Both the position numbers and the translations under genes were made by a program. The notes below the pieces were generated by a model, which made no database searches, was not told where the DNA came from, and saw only the letters and a list, made by a program, of their open reading frames with translations. From contig OU744732.1 in NCBI GenBank assembly GCA_916613615.1, positions 28,716,673-28,780,672 on the forward strand: 64,000 nt of DNA, given 5' to 3'. Origin of the DNA: Steromphala cineraria (lineage: Eukaryota; Mollusca; Gastropoda; Trochida; Trochidae). Positions 49,101-54,982 of the stretch are shown here, in pieces. Each line of letters begins with the position of its first letter. Position 1 is the first letter of the stretch.

Positions 49101-50240
49101 TTTGGTAATTTTTTCATCTTTCATCACAAATTTTAACTTGAATTCAAATAATTGTTCCATTCTCTACCATTATGAAACTGTCAGCCGTAAACATGAATCG
49201 GAATTAGTCAAGGCTGTTTGGGCATGTTTCTCAGACCCTTTTCCCTCACTTTAATATTATAAACTGTTTCCATAATATATCTACGAGCAAGAAGAAATGA
49301 GGCAATTTTGGATTAACCACATTTATTACATTTTTTTACATAAACTTGTGAAATTTGGAACAGACTTAGATAATTCATAAACAAATTGTATGAAACAAGC
49401 CGAAACTCAACCAGTCTACTATTTCATGATATACACTTTGAAATCTGCTTAAAAATAGTTTTTTTCAAATCCTCTGTTTGTTCTGAAAACAACTTAAATG
49501 AACCTTTTGTTTCCAATCTGCAAAATATTTTAATTCTTATGTCACAAATTTACACTTAATCATTCGCTTGACAATTTTAATTTTTTTAAGAAATCCATAA
49601 TATGTATGTGAACGCGAGGAAGTCATATTTCGATTTTTAATGTGTAAATTTGGTCTCCAGCCTGTTGCATAGCAAAAACATTTACACTCTAATATTTGTG
49701 TTCAGCAACCTATCACACATTCTCTCCCTACAGAGGCAGATCAAGTCATGTTGTTTTAGCCTCTGTTATATTACGCCGAGTGTGTGGGATAGAACGGGAG
49801 ATGCCTGATTGGAGGCAATCAAAGTTAGTTGTGCAATCAGCGACGCTGTTCTTAAATCATCGTTTTGGCTACTGAATCAAGGCAAAAGCATTGTGATATG
49901 AACCACCCTTTCCATGCGAGAAGCGTTGTAATTTGGTAAAGAAATTCAAATGTATTGTGATGCGGTTTTTTTCCGCCAGGGGAAACTGTCGGAACCCACG
50001 GATTTCTGCGTAAAAGAACAGAGGCTAAATCCCCATAACTTGATCTGCTTTAGTGGGGAGAGAATGCTTCCACAGCATAAAATCTGAACCCAAAGCCACC
50101 ACGTTCCCTTTTATGATTATTTTACCACGTGAAAACATACCTTCAACTTGAGGCTTGAACTGCTTCTGCTTATGCCCGTTGCGCTTTGCCTCCGTTGAGA
50201 TCGCAAGGACCACCACAAGAAGAAACACCAAAGACTTCAT
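30958..50240 (-). CDS. Modular secreted matrix/adhesive-like protein, 19 exons, ~551 aa
   Basis: The exons chain in one frame with GT-AG borders, and all 18 introns are phase 1. Residues 1-19 are a signal peptide (hydrophobic core 'LVFLLVVVLAIS'). Residues 34-163 (exons 2-4) are Lys/Glu-rich coiled coil. Residues 164-423 (exons 5-14) are basic and rich in Tyr, Gln, Asn, Pro and Arg, with repeated P-M-Y-x-K motifs. Residues 424-509 are mixed, and residues 510-538 are 27 acidic residues out of 29. There are no cysteines that I can see. The layout suggests an extracellular scaffold: cationic tyrosine-rich arms plus an acidic, possibly Ca2+-binding tail, as in shell-matrix or byssal proteins. That role is inferred; I do not recognise the family. 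Extra phase-1 exons could be missed, and symmetric exons allow frame-preserving skipping. Confidence 0.8.
31020..31086 (+). repeat. (GTC/ATC)n trinucleotide tract
   Basis: Plus strand of the poly-Asp codons, mixed GAC and GAT with occasional GAA and GAG. Such coding microsatellites vary in length between alleles. Confidence 0.85.
31660..31687 (+). repeat. (TA)n microsatellite in intron 18
   Basis: About 13 TA units just after the exon 18 donor on the minus strand. Confidence 0.95.
31706..31792 (-). CDS. Exon 18
   Basis: 87 bp, acceptor 'ttctacag', donor 'gtaagt'. Encodes 'LESMDISPVVKDVLSAVSAT' and 'VNVASEPE'. Same length as exon 17, with a shared V-A-S ending. Confidence 0.8.
32318..32570 (+). 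repeat. 59-bp tandem repeat with inverted copy
   Basis: 'agaagttgggatgacaataa' starts three consecutive units, each also containing 'gctgaggaatatatggatga'. An inverted copy ('tcatccatatattcctcagc') lies at 32535-32570, so the region can fold into a hairpin. It sits in intron 17, 50 bp downstream of the exon 17 donor in transcript order. Confidence 0.9.
32622..32708 (-). CDS. Exon 17
   Basis: 87 bp, acceptor 'tgttacag', donor 'gtaagt'. Encodes 'LDMALEKGAAAKNWLNKNHE' and 'NIDVASIEK'. Amphipathic and helix-prone. Confidence 0.8.
33110..33130 (-). CDS. Exon 16: 21-bp microexon
   Basis: Acceptor 'ttttacag', donor 'gtgagt'. Encodes 'VKEAEKW'. Same length and phase as exon 15, possibly its duplicate. 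Confidence 0.65.
33194..33769. mobile_element. Tc1-type MITE, 576 bp
   Basis: Left 'actcaggggcaaaagaaacg' with 'atacca', right inverse 'tggtatcgtttctg' with 'accctgagtg'. The same terminal-repeat type occurs at 59711-60302. The interior has no transposase. Lies in intron 15, beside exon 16. Confidence 0.85.
34082..35080 (+). repeat. Minisatellite with higher-order structure, intron 15
   Basis: A basic unit of about 57 bp contains 'ggttgtcgacagatatcgaa' and 'gcacagtagct'. Interspersed blocks with 'gattgccatgtcttcg' recur at roughly 143-bp spacing (about 34226, 34370, 34512), giving a higher-order repeat. About 16 basic units. Long minus-strand ORFs here are repeat artefacts. The array ends about 65 bp from exon 15's donor. 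Confidence 0.95.
35146..35166 (-). CDS. Exon 15: 21-bp microexon
   Basis: Acceptor 'gatttcag', donor 'gtaggt'. Encodes 'AEEQKET'. Acidic, marking the switch away from basic tyrosine-rich sequence. Very short, so supported mainly by borders, phase and position. Confidence 0.65.
35471..35545 (-). CDS. Exon 14
   Basis: 75 bp, acceptor 'gtttcag', donor 'gtgaga'. Encodes 'GVMKPMYTKKYTYTQPSQQA' and 'QPAKT'. Last of the GV-start tyrosine exons. Confidence 0.9.
35585..35605 (+). repeat. (AT)n microsatellite
   Basis: About 10 AT units in intron 13, 40 bp upstream of the exon 14 acceptor. Confidence 0.9.
36445..36528 (-). CDS. Exon 13
   Basis: 84 bp, acceptor 'cctttcag', donor 'gtaaga'. Encodes 'GVKKDNVYVNQKPMYQKPYN' and 'VYGQRVQR'. 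Best example of the P-M-Y-x-K-x-Y motif. Confidence 0.9.
36646..36895 (-). mobile_element. MITE-B, truncated
   Basis: Begins 'aaagggtcagtagcac' and includes 'caaaccaatcatccatagtc' and 'gaatcgcatagctgaac', then breaks off before the other terminal repeat. In intron 12. Confidence 0.85.
37399..37763 (-). mobile_element. MITE-B, full-length copy in intron 11/12 region
   Basis: Complete 365-bp copy with both terminal repeats. Its inner end lies 24 bp from exon 12. Confidence 0.95.
37787..37873 (-). CDS. Exon 12
   Basis: 87 bp, acceptor 'atatttcag', donor 'gtaaaa'. Encodes 'GFGNRRQQYQKVYSYGQTTQ' and a Gln/Asn tail. Y-x-K-x-Y-x-Y-G-Q echoes exon 13. A MITE-B ends 24 bp from the donor. Confidence 0.85.
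38119..38202 (-). CDS. Exon 11
   Basis: 84 bp, acceptor 'ttttacag', donor 'gtaaga'. Encodes 'GVNKDFVKPNMKPGMTTYNY' and 'KPTAQTQI'. Shares its 'GV-x-K' start and length with exon 13. Confidence 0.85.
38279..38631 (-). mobile_element. MITE-B copy
   Basis: Near-complete copy with a small internal deletion around the 'attcacataaaatcc' block and one worn terminal repeat ('gtgttactgccctttaa'). In intron 10, 77 bp upstream of exon 11. Confidence 0.95.
39040..39118. mobile_element. MITE-C half copy
   Basis: 'accctctactagacctttcc' through 'gggtaatattgaggctatg' matches the right half of the element at 29864-30112. In intron 10, just after exon 10's donor. Confidence 0.8.
39151..39249 (-). CDS. Exon 10: Gly/Arg/Asn-rich
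   Basis: 99 bp, acceptor 'ttctacag', donor 'gtatga'. Encodes 'GTQAGTPNYYGRNGGRNWMG' and 'GRPGRRNQRKQMW'. Strongly basic, paralogous to exon 8. Confidence 0.85.
39881..39919 (-). CDS. Exon 9: 39-bp microexon
   Basis: Acceptor 'attttcag', donor 'gtatgt'. Encodes 'ATALAAQVNATTN', matching exon 7 at A-L-x-A-x-V-N-A-T-x-N. Confidence 0.8.
40177..40275 (-). CDS. Exon 8
   Basis: 99 bp, acceptor 'gtttaag', donor 'gtgaga'. Encodes 'GTQSTGVTSSPVV' then 'NWWERKQARRQQRQNLR'. Same length as exon 10, with matching 'GTQ' start and N-W...R-x-x-R-x-Q-R end. Confidence 0.85.
40678..41032 (-). mobile_element. MITE-B copy
   Basis: Both terminal repeats present but worn ('ggggaggtagcacg', 'gtgctacttcccct'). 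In intron 7. Confidence 0.9.
41496..41528 (-). CDS. Exon 7: 33-bp microexon
   Basis: Acceptor 'tttgcag', donor 'gtatgg'. Encodes 'ALKAAVNATNN' with an NAT sequon. It is the paralogue of exon 9 and precedes exon 8, as exon 9 precedes exon 10. Confidence 0.75.
42105..42191 (-). CDS. Exon 6
   Basis: 87 bp, acceptor 'cagtttcag', donor 'gtatta'. Encodes 'ATNASTDVKFVNPWSLIGNM' and 'FSHFGGRQS'. More hydrophobic than its neighbours; NAS is a possible N-glycosylation site. A 28-bp palindrome sits about 90 bp upstream (42282-42309). Confidence 0.75.
42282..42309. repeat. 28-bp perfect palindrome
   Basis: 'tgaaatggatattt' followed by its exact inverse. Located about 90 bp upstream of the exon 6 acceptor in intron 5. 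Confidence 0.8.
42465..42829 (-). mobile_element. MITE-B copy
   Basis: Complete 365-bp copy in intron 5, terminal repeats 'ttaaaggggcagtagcac' and 'gtgctactgtccctttaa'. Confidence 0.95.
43838..43897 (-). CDS. Possible isolated first exon (CAP-Gly-like start)
   Basis: On the minus strand 'aacaacATGG' opens 20 codons reading 'MASHPSIGDRVRIDVRGYGI', ending at a strong donor 'gtaagt' in phase 0. G-D-R-V-x-(I/V)...R-G-Y-G-x-V is how some CAP-Gly or SH3-like domains begin. It lies inside intron 5 of the modular gene on the same strand, and I found no continuing exon. It may be a relic, an alternative start, or chance. Confidence 0.25.
44056..44151 (-). CDS. Exon 5: Tyr/Lys/Pro exon
   Basis: 96 bp, acceptor 'acatttcag', donor 'gtaggt'. 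Encodes 'VYFQRPMYRKPTYQKVP' and an Ala/Thr-rich end. First appearance of the P-M-Y-x-K-x-x-Y motif. Confidence 0.85.
44452..44620 (-). mobile_element. MITE-B, truncated
   Basis: Starts 'aaaggggcagtagcatg', keeps 'tcatccataatca' and then decays. In intron 4, about 110 bp from exon 4. Confidence 0.8.
44731..44922 (-). CDS. Exon 4: long coiled coil
   Basis: 192 bp, acceptor 'tgttccag' (weak pyrimidine tract), donor 'gtaggt'. Encodes 'IKNLDKRMGKMEKHVEMKGG' and later 'LKKEVKKLQMKVDKLEGG'. Heptads continue from exon 3. The largest internal exon. Confidence 0.8.
45516..45644 (-). CDS. Exon 3: Lys-rich coiled coil
   Basis: 129 bp, acceptor 'tattccag', donor 'gttaga'. Encodes 'LKQSIDKLEKHMKKMEKK' followed by a run of Lys/Glu ending 'KKKHEK', about half lysine. 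Similar to exon 2 ('LKQRVEKLEK'), so the two probably arose by duplication. A 160-bp tandem array of its 5' edge lies upstream. Confidence 0.85.
45611..46141 (-). repeat. 160-bp tandem array seeded by exon 3's 5' edge
   Basis: Units start at about 45611, 45771, 45931 and 46091 (partial), an exact 160-bp period by the motif 'cattttgtttccgccaatgg'. The first unit contains the real start of exon 3. The others carry a matching acceptor ('tattccag') and readable but diverged codons ('GGNKMDERVVFLKK' against 'DGNKMADKTVIYLK'). Confidence 0.85.
46196..46549 (+). mobile_element. MITE-B copy
   Basis: Near-complete copy, opposite in orientation to the other copies in this gene. In intron 2. Confidence 0.95.
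47040..47580 (+). repeat. Degenerate tandem repeat, about 170 bp
   Basis: 'gagattcattgttgacatac' recurs at about 47173, 47365 and 47551, and 'gctcatg...gaaac' blocks precede each. Copies are diverged. In intron 2, ending near exon 2. Confidence 0.7.
47701..47766 (-). CDS. Exon 2: first coiled-coil exon
   Basis: 66 bp, acceptor 'cttttag', donor 'gtacgt'. Encodes 'SDDVEHEMKTLKQRVEKLEK', with hydrophobic residues at heptad spacing (M, L, V, L). The first and last codons are split 1/2. Confidence 0.85.
47877..49044. mobile_element. 1.1-kb inverted-repeat element, copy 2
   Basis: Matches 8631-9733 nearly end to end: 'gttggtgccacagatgaagg' to 'gggcaccaaccaataac'. It has extra short insertions, such as near 48790. 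In intron 1 of the modular gene. No transposase. Confidence 0.8.
49720..50065 (+). mobile_element. MITE-A, full-length copy in intron 1
   Basis: Terminal repeats 'ctctccctacagaggcagat' and a worn right end 'gatctgctttagtggggaga'. It lies only 75 bp from the exon 1 donor, so the insertion nearly hit the signal-peptide exon. Confidence 0.9.
50141..50240 (-). CDS. Exon 1: signal peptide
   Basis: Starts at the ATG at 50240 and encodes residues 1-33. 'MKSLVFLLVVVLAISTEA' is a classic signal peptide with probable cleavage after 'STEA'. The basic mature start 'KRNGHKQKQFKPQVE' follows. Donor 'gtatgtttt'; phase 1. Confidence 0.85.
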
Positions 50241-50281
50241 GACTATCGTCGGTCAGTGATGATTTCAATATGTGCAGGCTC

Positions 50282-50290
50282 TATATATAT
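50282..50290 (-). promoter_or_regulatory. TATA box of the modular secreted gene
   Basis: Minus-strand 'tatatatag' lies about 42-50 bp before the ATG at 50240. Transcription would start near 50255-50262, leaving a very short 5'UTR. No other TATA-like motif fits. Confidence 0.55.
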
Positions 50291-50299
50291 ACAGTATGC

Positions 50300-52090
50300 T
50301 ATCGTACATCTCATGTTGGTTTCTCAGTAGAGAAAAGAAAAAAGTTAAAAGCGAACCTAGAACTTTGATTCCTTTTTGCCATTGATGTTAAGATTCTCTT
50401 TCATAAAATTCACTTCATTTGATCCTTTGAAAAATTTGCTGATTTTCACTTTATTGCGAAAAGTTAATGAACTCGTGCAACAGGTAGAATGATCTTGAAC
50501 CAACACCTCTCACAAAAGATTTTTTATTCTGAAAAGACCTTTCATCAAAATATATGCAAACACCACATTTCGTTAACTTCAAACATGTTTTCTTTTTGCC
50601 TTATTTTTTCGTGTGAAGTAAATAACAAAACAAGCTCCTAACGGTAAAGTTAAGACTTAACTATTGACAACGAAACTAGTTCAATGTTATTGCATTGATC
50701 ACGAAGTTGTTGACGTCAATGGAATACCGTTAATACGATGCATAACATAGTTCGATACCATGACATTAATACACCATAAGCATGCACTTCAAATATTTTC
50801 TAGCTAGCTAGTTTAGACATATTCACACTTTTACAAAGATGTCCCTACTAATCCGATTTAAAAAAAGGATATTATCAAAATTTTACAACAATATACAGCT
50901 GCATACCAAACGTTTGTTCACCTGCTTGTGATCTTAGTGCAAATATCATGTAATTTGGGTTCCGTTTTGACGTTCATAAAATAACCCCAGAACCACTTAC
51001 AGAAGATCATCAACTGCACATGTGTAAAATAACCATTCTCAAACCATATTTCGGGATCGGCTTGTCGCTGATGCTGAATGTCGATATTTGGCATTGCTAA
51101 ATAGACAGATGGGGTCATATTTGTGAAATTCGGATTTTCTGAAATTTCGATTAAAATCGTCCATGTAAATTTTGTAGGGGGAAAATCAGCACAGTTACGT
51201 TGCCTTAGGAACACGAATGAATAAGATCTATAGCTGTTCATCACTTATGAAGGATTTTGTAGAGCAAAATAGAAATAAGTGTTTTAGAAATGTTGACCCC
51301 TGGTCACTGTAACAGCTATCTGCTACATGTAGGTATGACATACGGATATGTCAACGCAAACTGAATTTTAACTTATGCAGTGAAATTTTATCATTATCGG
51401 TTTCTTTTTCACAATGATTTGCACTAGAATACTTTGGTAAGTGAACAAACTTAAGATACGCAGCTGTACATTATGTGGGAAACTTGCTCTCAAGGAGTAA
51501 AGTCAGACGTTTTTACATGATATTTGGCAATGAAGGTAACATTAAATACATACAAAATCGGAAACAGGAGTATAAAAGACCAAAAGTTAAATTATCCCAT
51601 CATGTTATCAAGTCAATCACTCACTCATTTTTGCGTCTACCCCCTTAACAAATGATACATTCCCAAAGTAATTTGAAGAAGCAAAAAAGAAGAACAATAT
51701 TTTATGTAAGTATCTAGCGATGGGTACAGGTCAAATATACATGTAGATACATGATGTCATCGCCCGGCCAACTTGGGCCTATAAAACACTAATGTACTTT
51801 TAAAATGTAATCCAAGTTAAAAGCACTGAAAGTGCTAAAATAGATTTACATAAAACAATAAAACAATTATCTTAAAACAGTTTAAAATAGCGAGTGAGGT
51901 GGGAGCCAATAAACATGTTTGAAACAAGTGCAGCTACAGGAATTGATAGATCTTTGCACTGCATAATAAGTATGGCTTGGTCTAAAATAGATAATTGGCT
52001 GAAAGTGGGAGTTCTTGAAAAGACGATATCCAAAAATGGGGTTCTTAAAGCAGAGTATAAATCACAGTCCATCAAAAATGTGTCGCTAAT
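50300..52090. other. No confident gene; one unassigned ORF
   Basis: Upstream region of the modular gene. A minus-strand frame of 108 codons (50918-51244) contains 'FTHVQLMIFCKWFWGYFMNV' and has balanced composition, so it could be an exon of an unknown gene. I found no domain or convincing splice borders. About 51740-51880 resembles the LINE-tail-linked repeat at 52.9 kb. Confidence 0.25.
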
Positions 52091-52106
52091 GGCTGAAATA
52101 TTGCCC

Positions 52107-52164
52107 ATTAATTTTCATTTTCCTGACATCACCTTATATTCCCCCAAAAAACTGTCCCTTTAAA
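52107..52164 (-). mobile_element. MITE-B terminal fragment
   Basis: Only the last 57 bp: 'ttttcattttcctgacatca' to 'ctgtccctttaa'. Confidence 0.85.
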
Positions 52165-52523
52165 TGCCAAGTCACTTTTTAGCATGGTCTGTTGCGCGTT
52201 AGTGAACACTGGCTTTTGTGTGAACGAATAGCTTAACTTACGTGGCTTACAATATAACACTTCTAGAGAACTGTTTCTTTCTTTATTCAGACCCACGCCA
52301 TAACGACATTAAAAATTCTAATTAATCAAGCGGACACTGGATAATGTTTGTTCGTATGTTTTAAAGCATACCATAACGGCCACAATTTGTTTACTGAGTC
52401 AGACACAATATGTTTTTCTAATTGTTGTTTTCCCTTTCATACACAAGAATTAGCTTATTGAAATGTTATACGGTAGACCGTGTATATCTTACATATAGGG
52501 GCACCATATTGAAGTGCAGATCC

Positions 52524-52524
<1 letters not shown>

Positions 52525-52558
<34 letters not shown>
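52525..52558 (+). repeat. Poly-C tract, about 34 bp
   Basis: Uninterrupted C run. Length is probably unreliable in any assembly. The proline-rich ORF across it is an artefact. Confidence 0.95.
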
Positions 52559-52854
52559 ATCCCAATATATTATAGTAATTGGGGTTTATTTGGTTTCAGT
52601 TTCGATATGGACAGTGGTTTGACAGAATTGACTAATGTCGGTTAAAACAAATATTTGTCTAAACGTCAAGGTGTAGGGGTAGGGTCATTTTGATTTGTGT
52701 TTTTGGTTAGAGTTAGTATGCACTGCTACGAGAAGGTTTATAAGCGTAATTTACACAACAGTTTATTTGTATTTACAAAGATAGGATGACCATCGCAAAG
52801 AATAAGCTATAAGGTTTCGTCGTTGTGAGATTTCAACTTCTATTTTTGAGTTGT

Positions 52855-53040
52855 GAAGAAGAAGAAGAAGAAAAATATTTTATTTAAGTGTCACACAGGG
52901 TACATATATTTGAGACTAGATATTATAAACGGCAAACATAGCACGCCGTCCGGCCAACAATGGTATATGAGACACTAAACACATTAAAATAGCTAAAAGC
53001 GCATTTAGCGCTAAAATGGTTAAATTATATCACAAATATT
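52855..53040 (-). mobile_element. LINE 3'-tail fragment with (GAA)n
   Basis: 'gaagaagaagaag' then 'atttaagtgtcacac' and 'cgtccggccaac', shared with 10.7 kb, 51.7 kb and 59.6 kb. Read on the minus strand it is a 3' end finishing in (TTC)n. Confidence 0.6.
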
Positions 53041-53377
53041 ACCATTTTAAAAAAAGCCTTAAGAGAGTTATGTCTGGCATGCCAAGGCCGACAAAACATG
53101 AATAATAGAAATAATGCAAATAGTCGTCATTTTATCCCTCCTCAACATTCTTGCACCAAATCATACCTCATTTGAAAACCAGTCGTAAACAACAAGGATA
53201 ATCTGTTATGAAAGGTATGATAATTAATAAAAACTTTATAGATGTTACATGAAGAGATAAAAACATAAACTCTGAAATTAAAAGTAAGTCAACAATCATA
53301 AACTTTGGGGAATATATTATGACTACATTCAGGGGAAAGTAATAAAAAGAGTTTATGATGTAGAAGAACGTTTAATC

Positions 53378-53588
53378 TTACACAAGTTGTAACTATGTTT
53401 TTTGGTTGAATATTTATAATAATGAAGAAATAATAAATTATTTCTTCATTATTATAAATATTCAACCAAAAAACATTGTAACTATGTTTTTTTGGTTGAA
53501 TATTTATAGTAATGAAGAAGTAAAAAAAAAATTCTTCTTTATTATAAATATTCAACCAAAAAACATAGTTACAACTTGTGTTAGATTA
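53378..53588. mobile_element. Nested double-hairpin foldback element
   Basis: Outer arms 'acacaagttgtaactatg' and inverse. Inside, two hairpins share 'ttggttgaatatttataata' and inverse, with stems 'atgaagaaat...atttcttcat'. All ORFs here are products of the palindrome. Confidence 0.9.
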
Positions 53589-53589
53589 T

Positions 53590-54900
53590 CCAACATTTCT
53601 CAACAAAAATAGCAAAATGGCTGTGAAGTGTCAGGATTATTTTCAAATTAAGGTATCTTTAAGAAAATACGCGATTCTGTCAATGTTGCCCTTGATATCC
53701 AGTTCATAAAAAGAAATTTAGTCTGTTCGTGGAATATTTCATCGTGCTAAACTATAATGAATCATTTACCTTCGTAATTCAATTGATATAAAATTTCTTA
53801 ATTCTTAAAAATGAAAAAGGAATGGTTAATAGGCTGATAAGCATTTGTTAACACCGTAGTTAATTTCGTTTGTATTTTAAGACAAAAGTACCTACTCAAA
53901 ACTGTAAATGGAAACATTCATACAAGTAAGTAAATTCTTACTACCAACGAGAATTAAATGTTGAAAATATTAAGCCAATTTGTTTTTGTTTTTTTATGCA
54001 TACGTATATGATGTAGAAAGTTCAATGATATATGTGATTAATTATGAATTTGATTTTAAATATCTACATTGTGAGTGTTTGTTACATTTTTAATTGTTCA
54101 TTACATGTGTAGTGTGTCCCTGTATTTTTGCCCTGGGGCTTATATACTTGGGTCAAATTGATGACGGTGATGATGACGTTGTTAAAATTGGGGAAACAAA
54201 ACACATATTACAAACATTGTCATATATGGTTATATGTATCTTTGTAAAATGAAAACCAACAGAAATGTTAAATCAATCATTAATCACCTATTAATTTATC
54301 ATTTTACTATAAATTTTTAATGAACATATTCTAAAAACCATTTTAAGCTACAAAGTTAAAGATGCATTGGAAAACTATTCATATTTCATTTAGTATGTTT
54401 TGTAAAATACATAAATCTAATAGAGTTCATTGTGTTGATATATCTGATAATTGAGTTATTTGTATTAGCTCGATAATTAATGAACTCCAATCCTAAATTA
54501 CCCTAAAGAAACAATATCATCTTATTAGATCTTTGATATTTTTAAAACAAAAAATGCTAGAAAGAGGTTTCGAAGAAATAGTGTTAGTAATTCGTAGACA
54601 CTGATATGACATGACAGTTTTAGGAGAAATTTGATTGTGCATAAATCGCTGAAGTTTTTAAATATTTTGCTTACTTATGAGACATTTACAAACCATGAAA
54701 ATGTTTCAGAATGACAGTTAAAGCTTTTATTGTTTCAAAACATTTGCTTTCCTGCTTACCATGTTTGTCATTTATGATTTTACAGACTCGCAGTGACTAT
54801 CATGTAAATATAAGAGTGCTGACGAAGACTTTTACAGTTTGTACATACATAAAACAGTAATTAATGACAAAATGCGTTGAAGGCAACTATCATAAGATAG
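53590..54900. other. No supported gene
   Basis: AT-rich upstream region of the cysteine-rich peptide gene. No repeat or ORF stood out. Confidence 0.4.
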
Positions 54901-54924
54901 TTAAATTCCCTCCTGGAAAGTGAA

Positions 54925-54930
54925 TATAAA
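54925..54930 (+). promoter_or_regulatory. TATA box of the six-cysteine peptide gene
   Basis: TATAAA 58 bp before the ATG at 54983, placing a start near 54955 and a 5'UTR of about 28 bases. Confidence 0.7.
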
Positions 54931-54982
54931 CCCCCTGTTCTGTTCTCATCACATTTGGCGGACACCCTGGTAGAAACGCATC

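Noticed and set aside
52422..52622. ORF with a proline run
   Set aside because: Caused by the poly-C tract.
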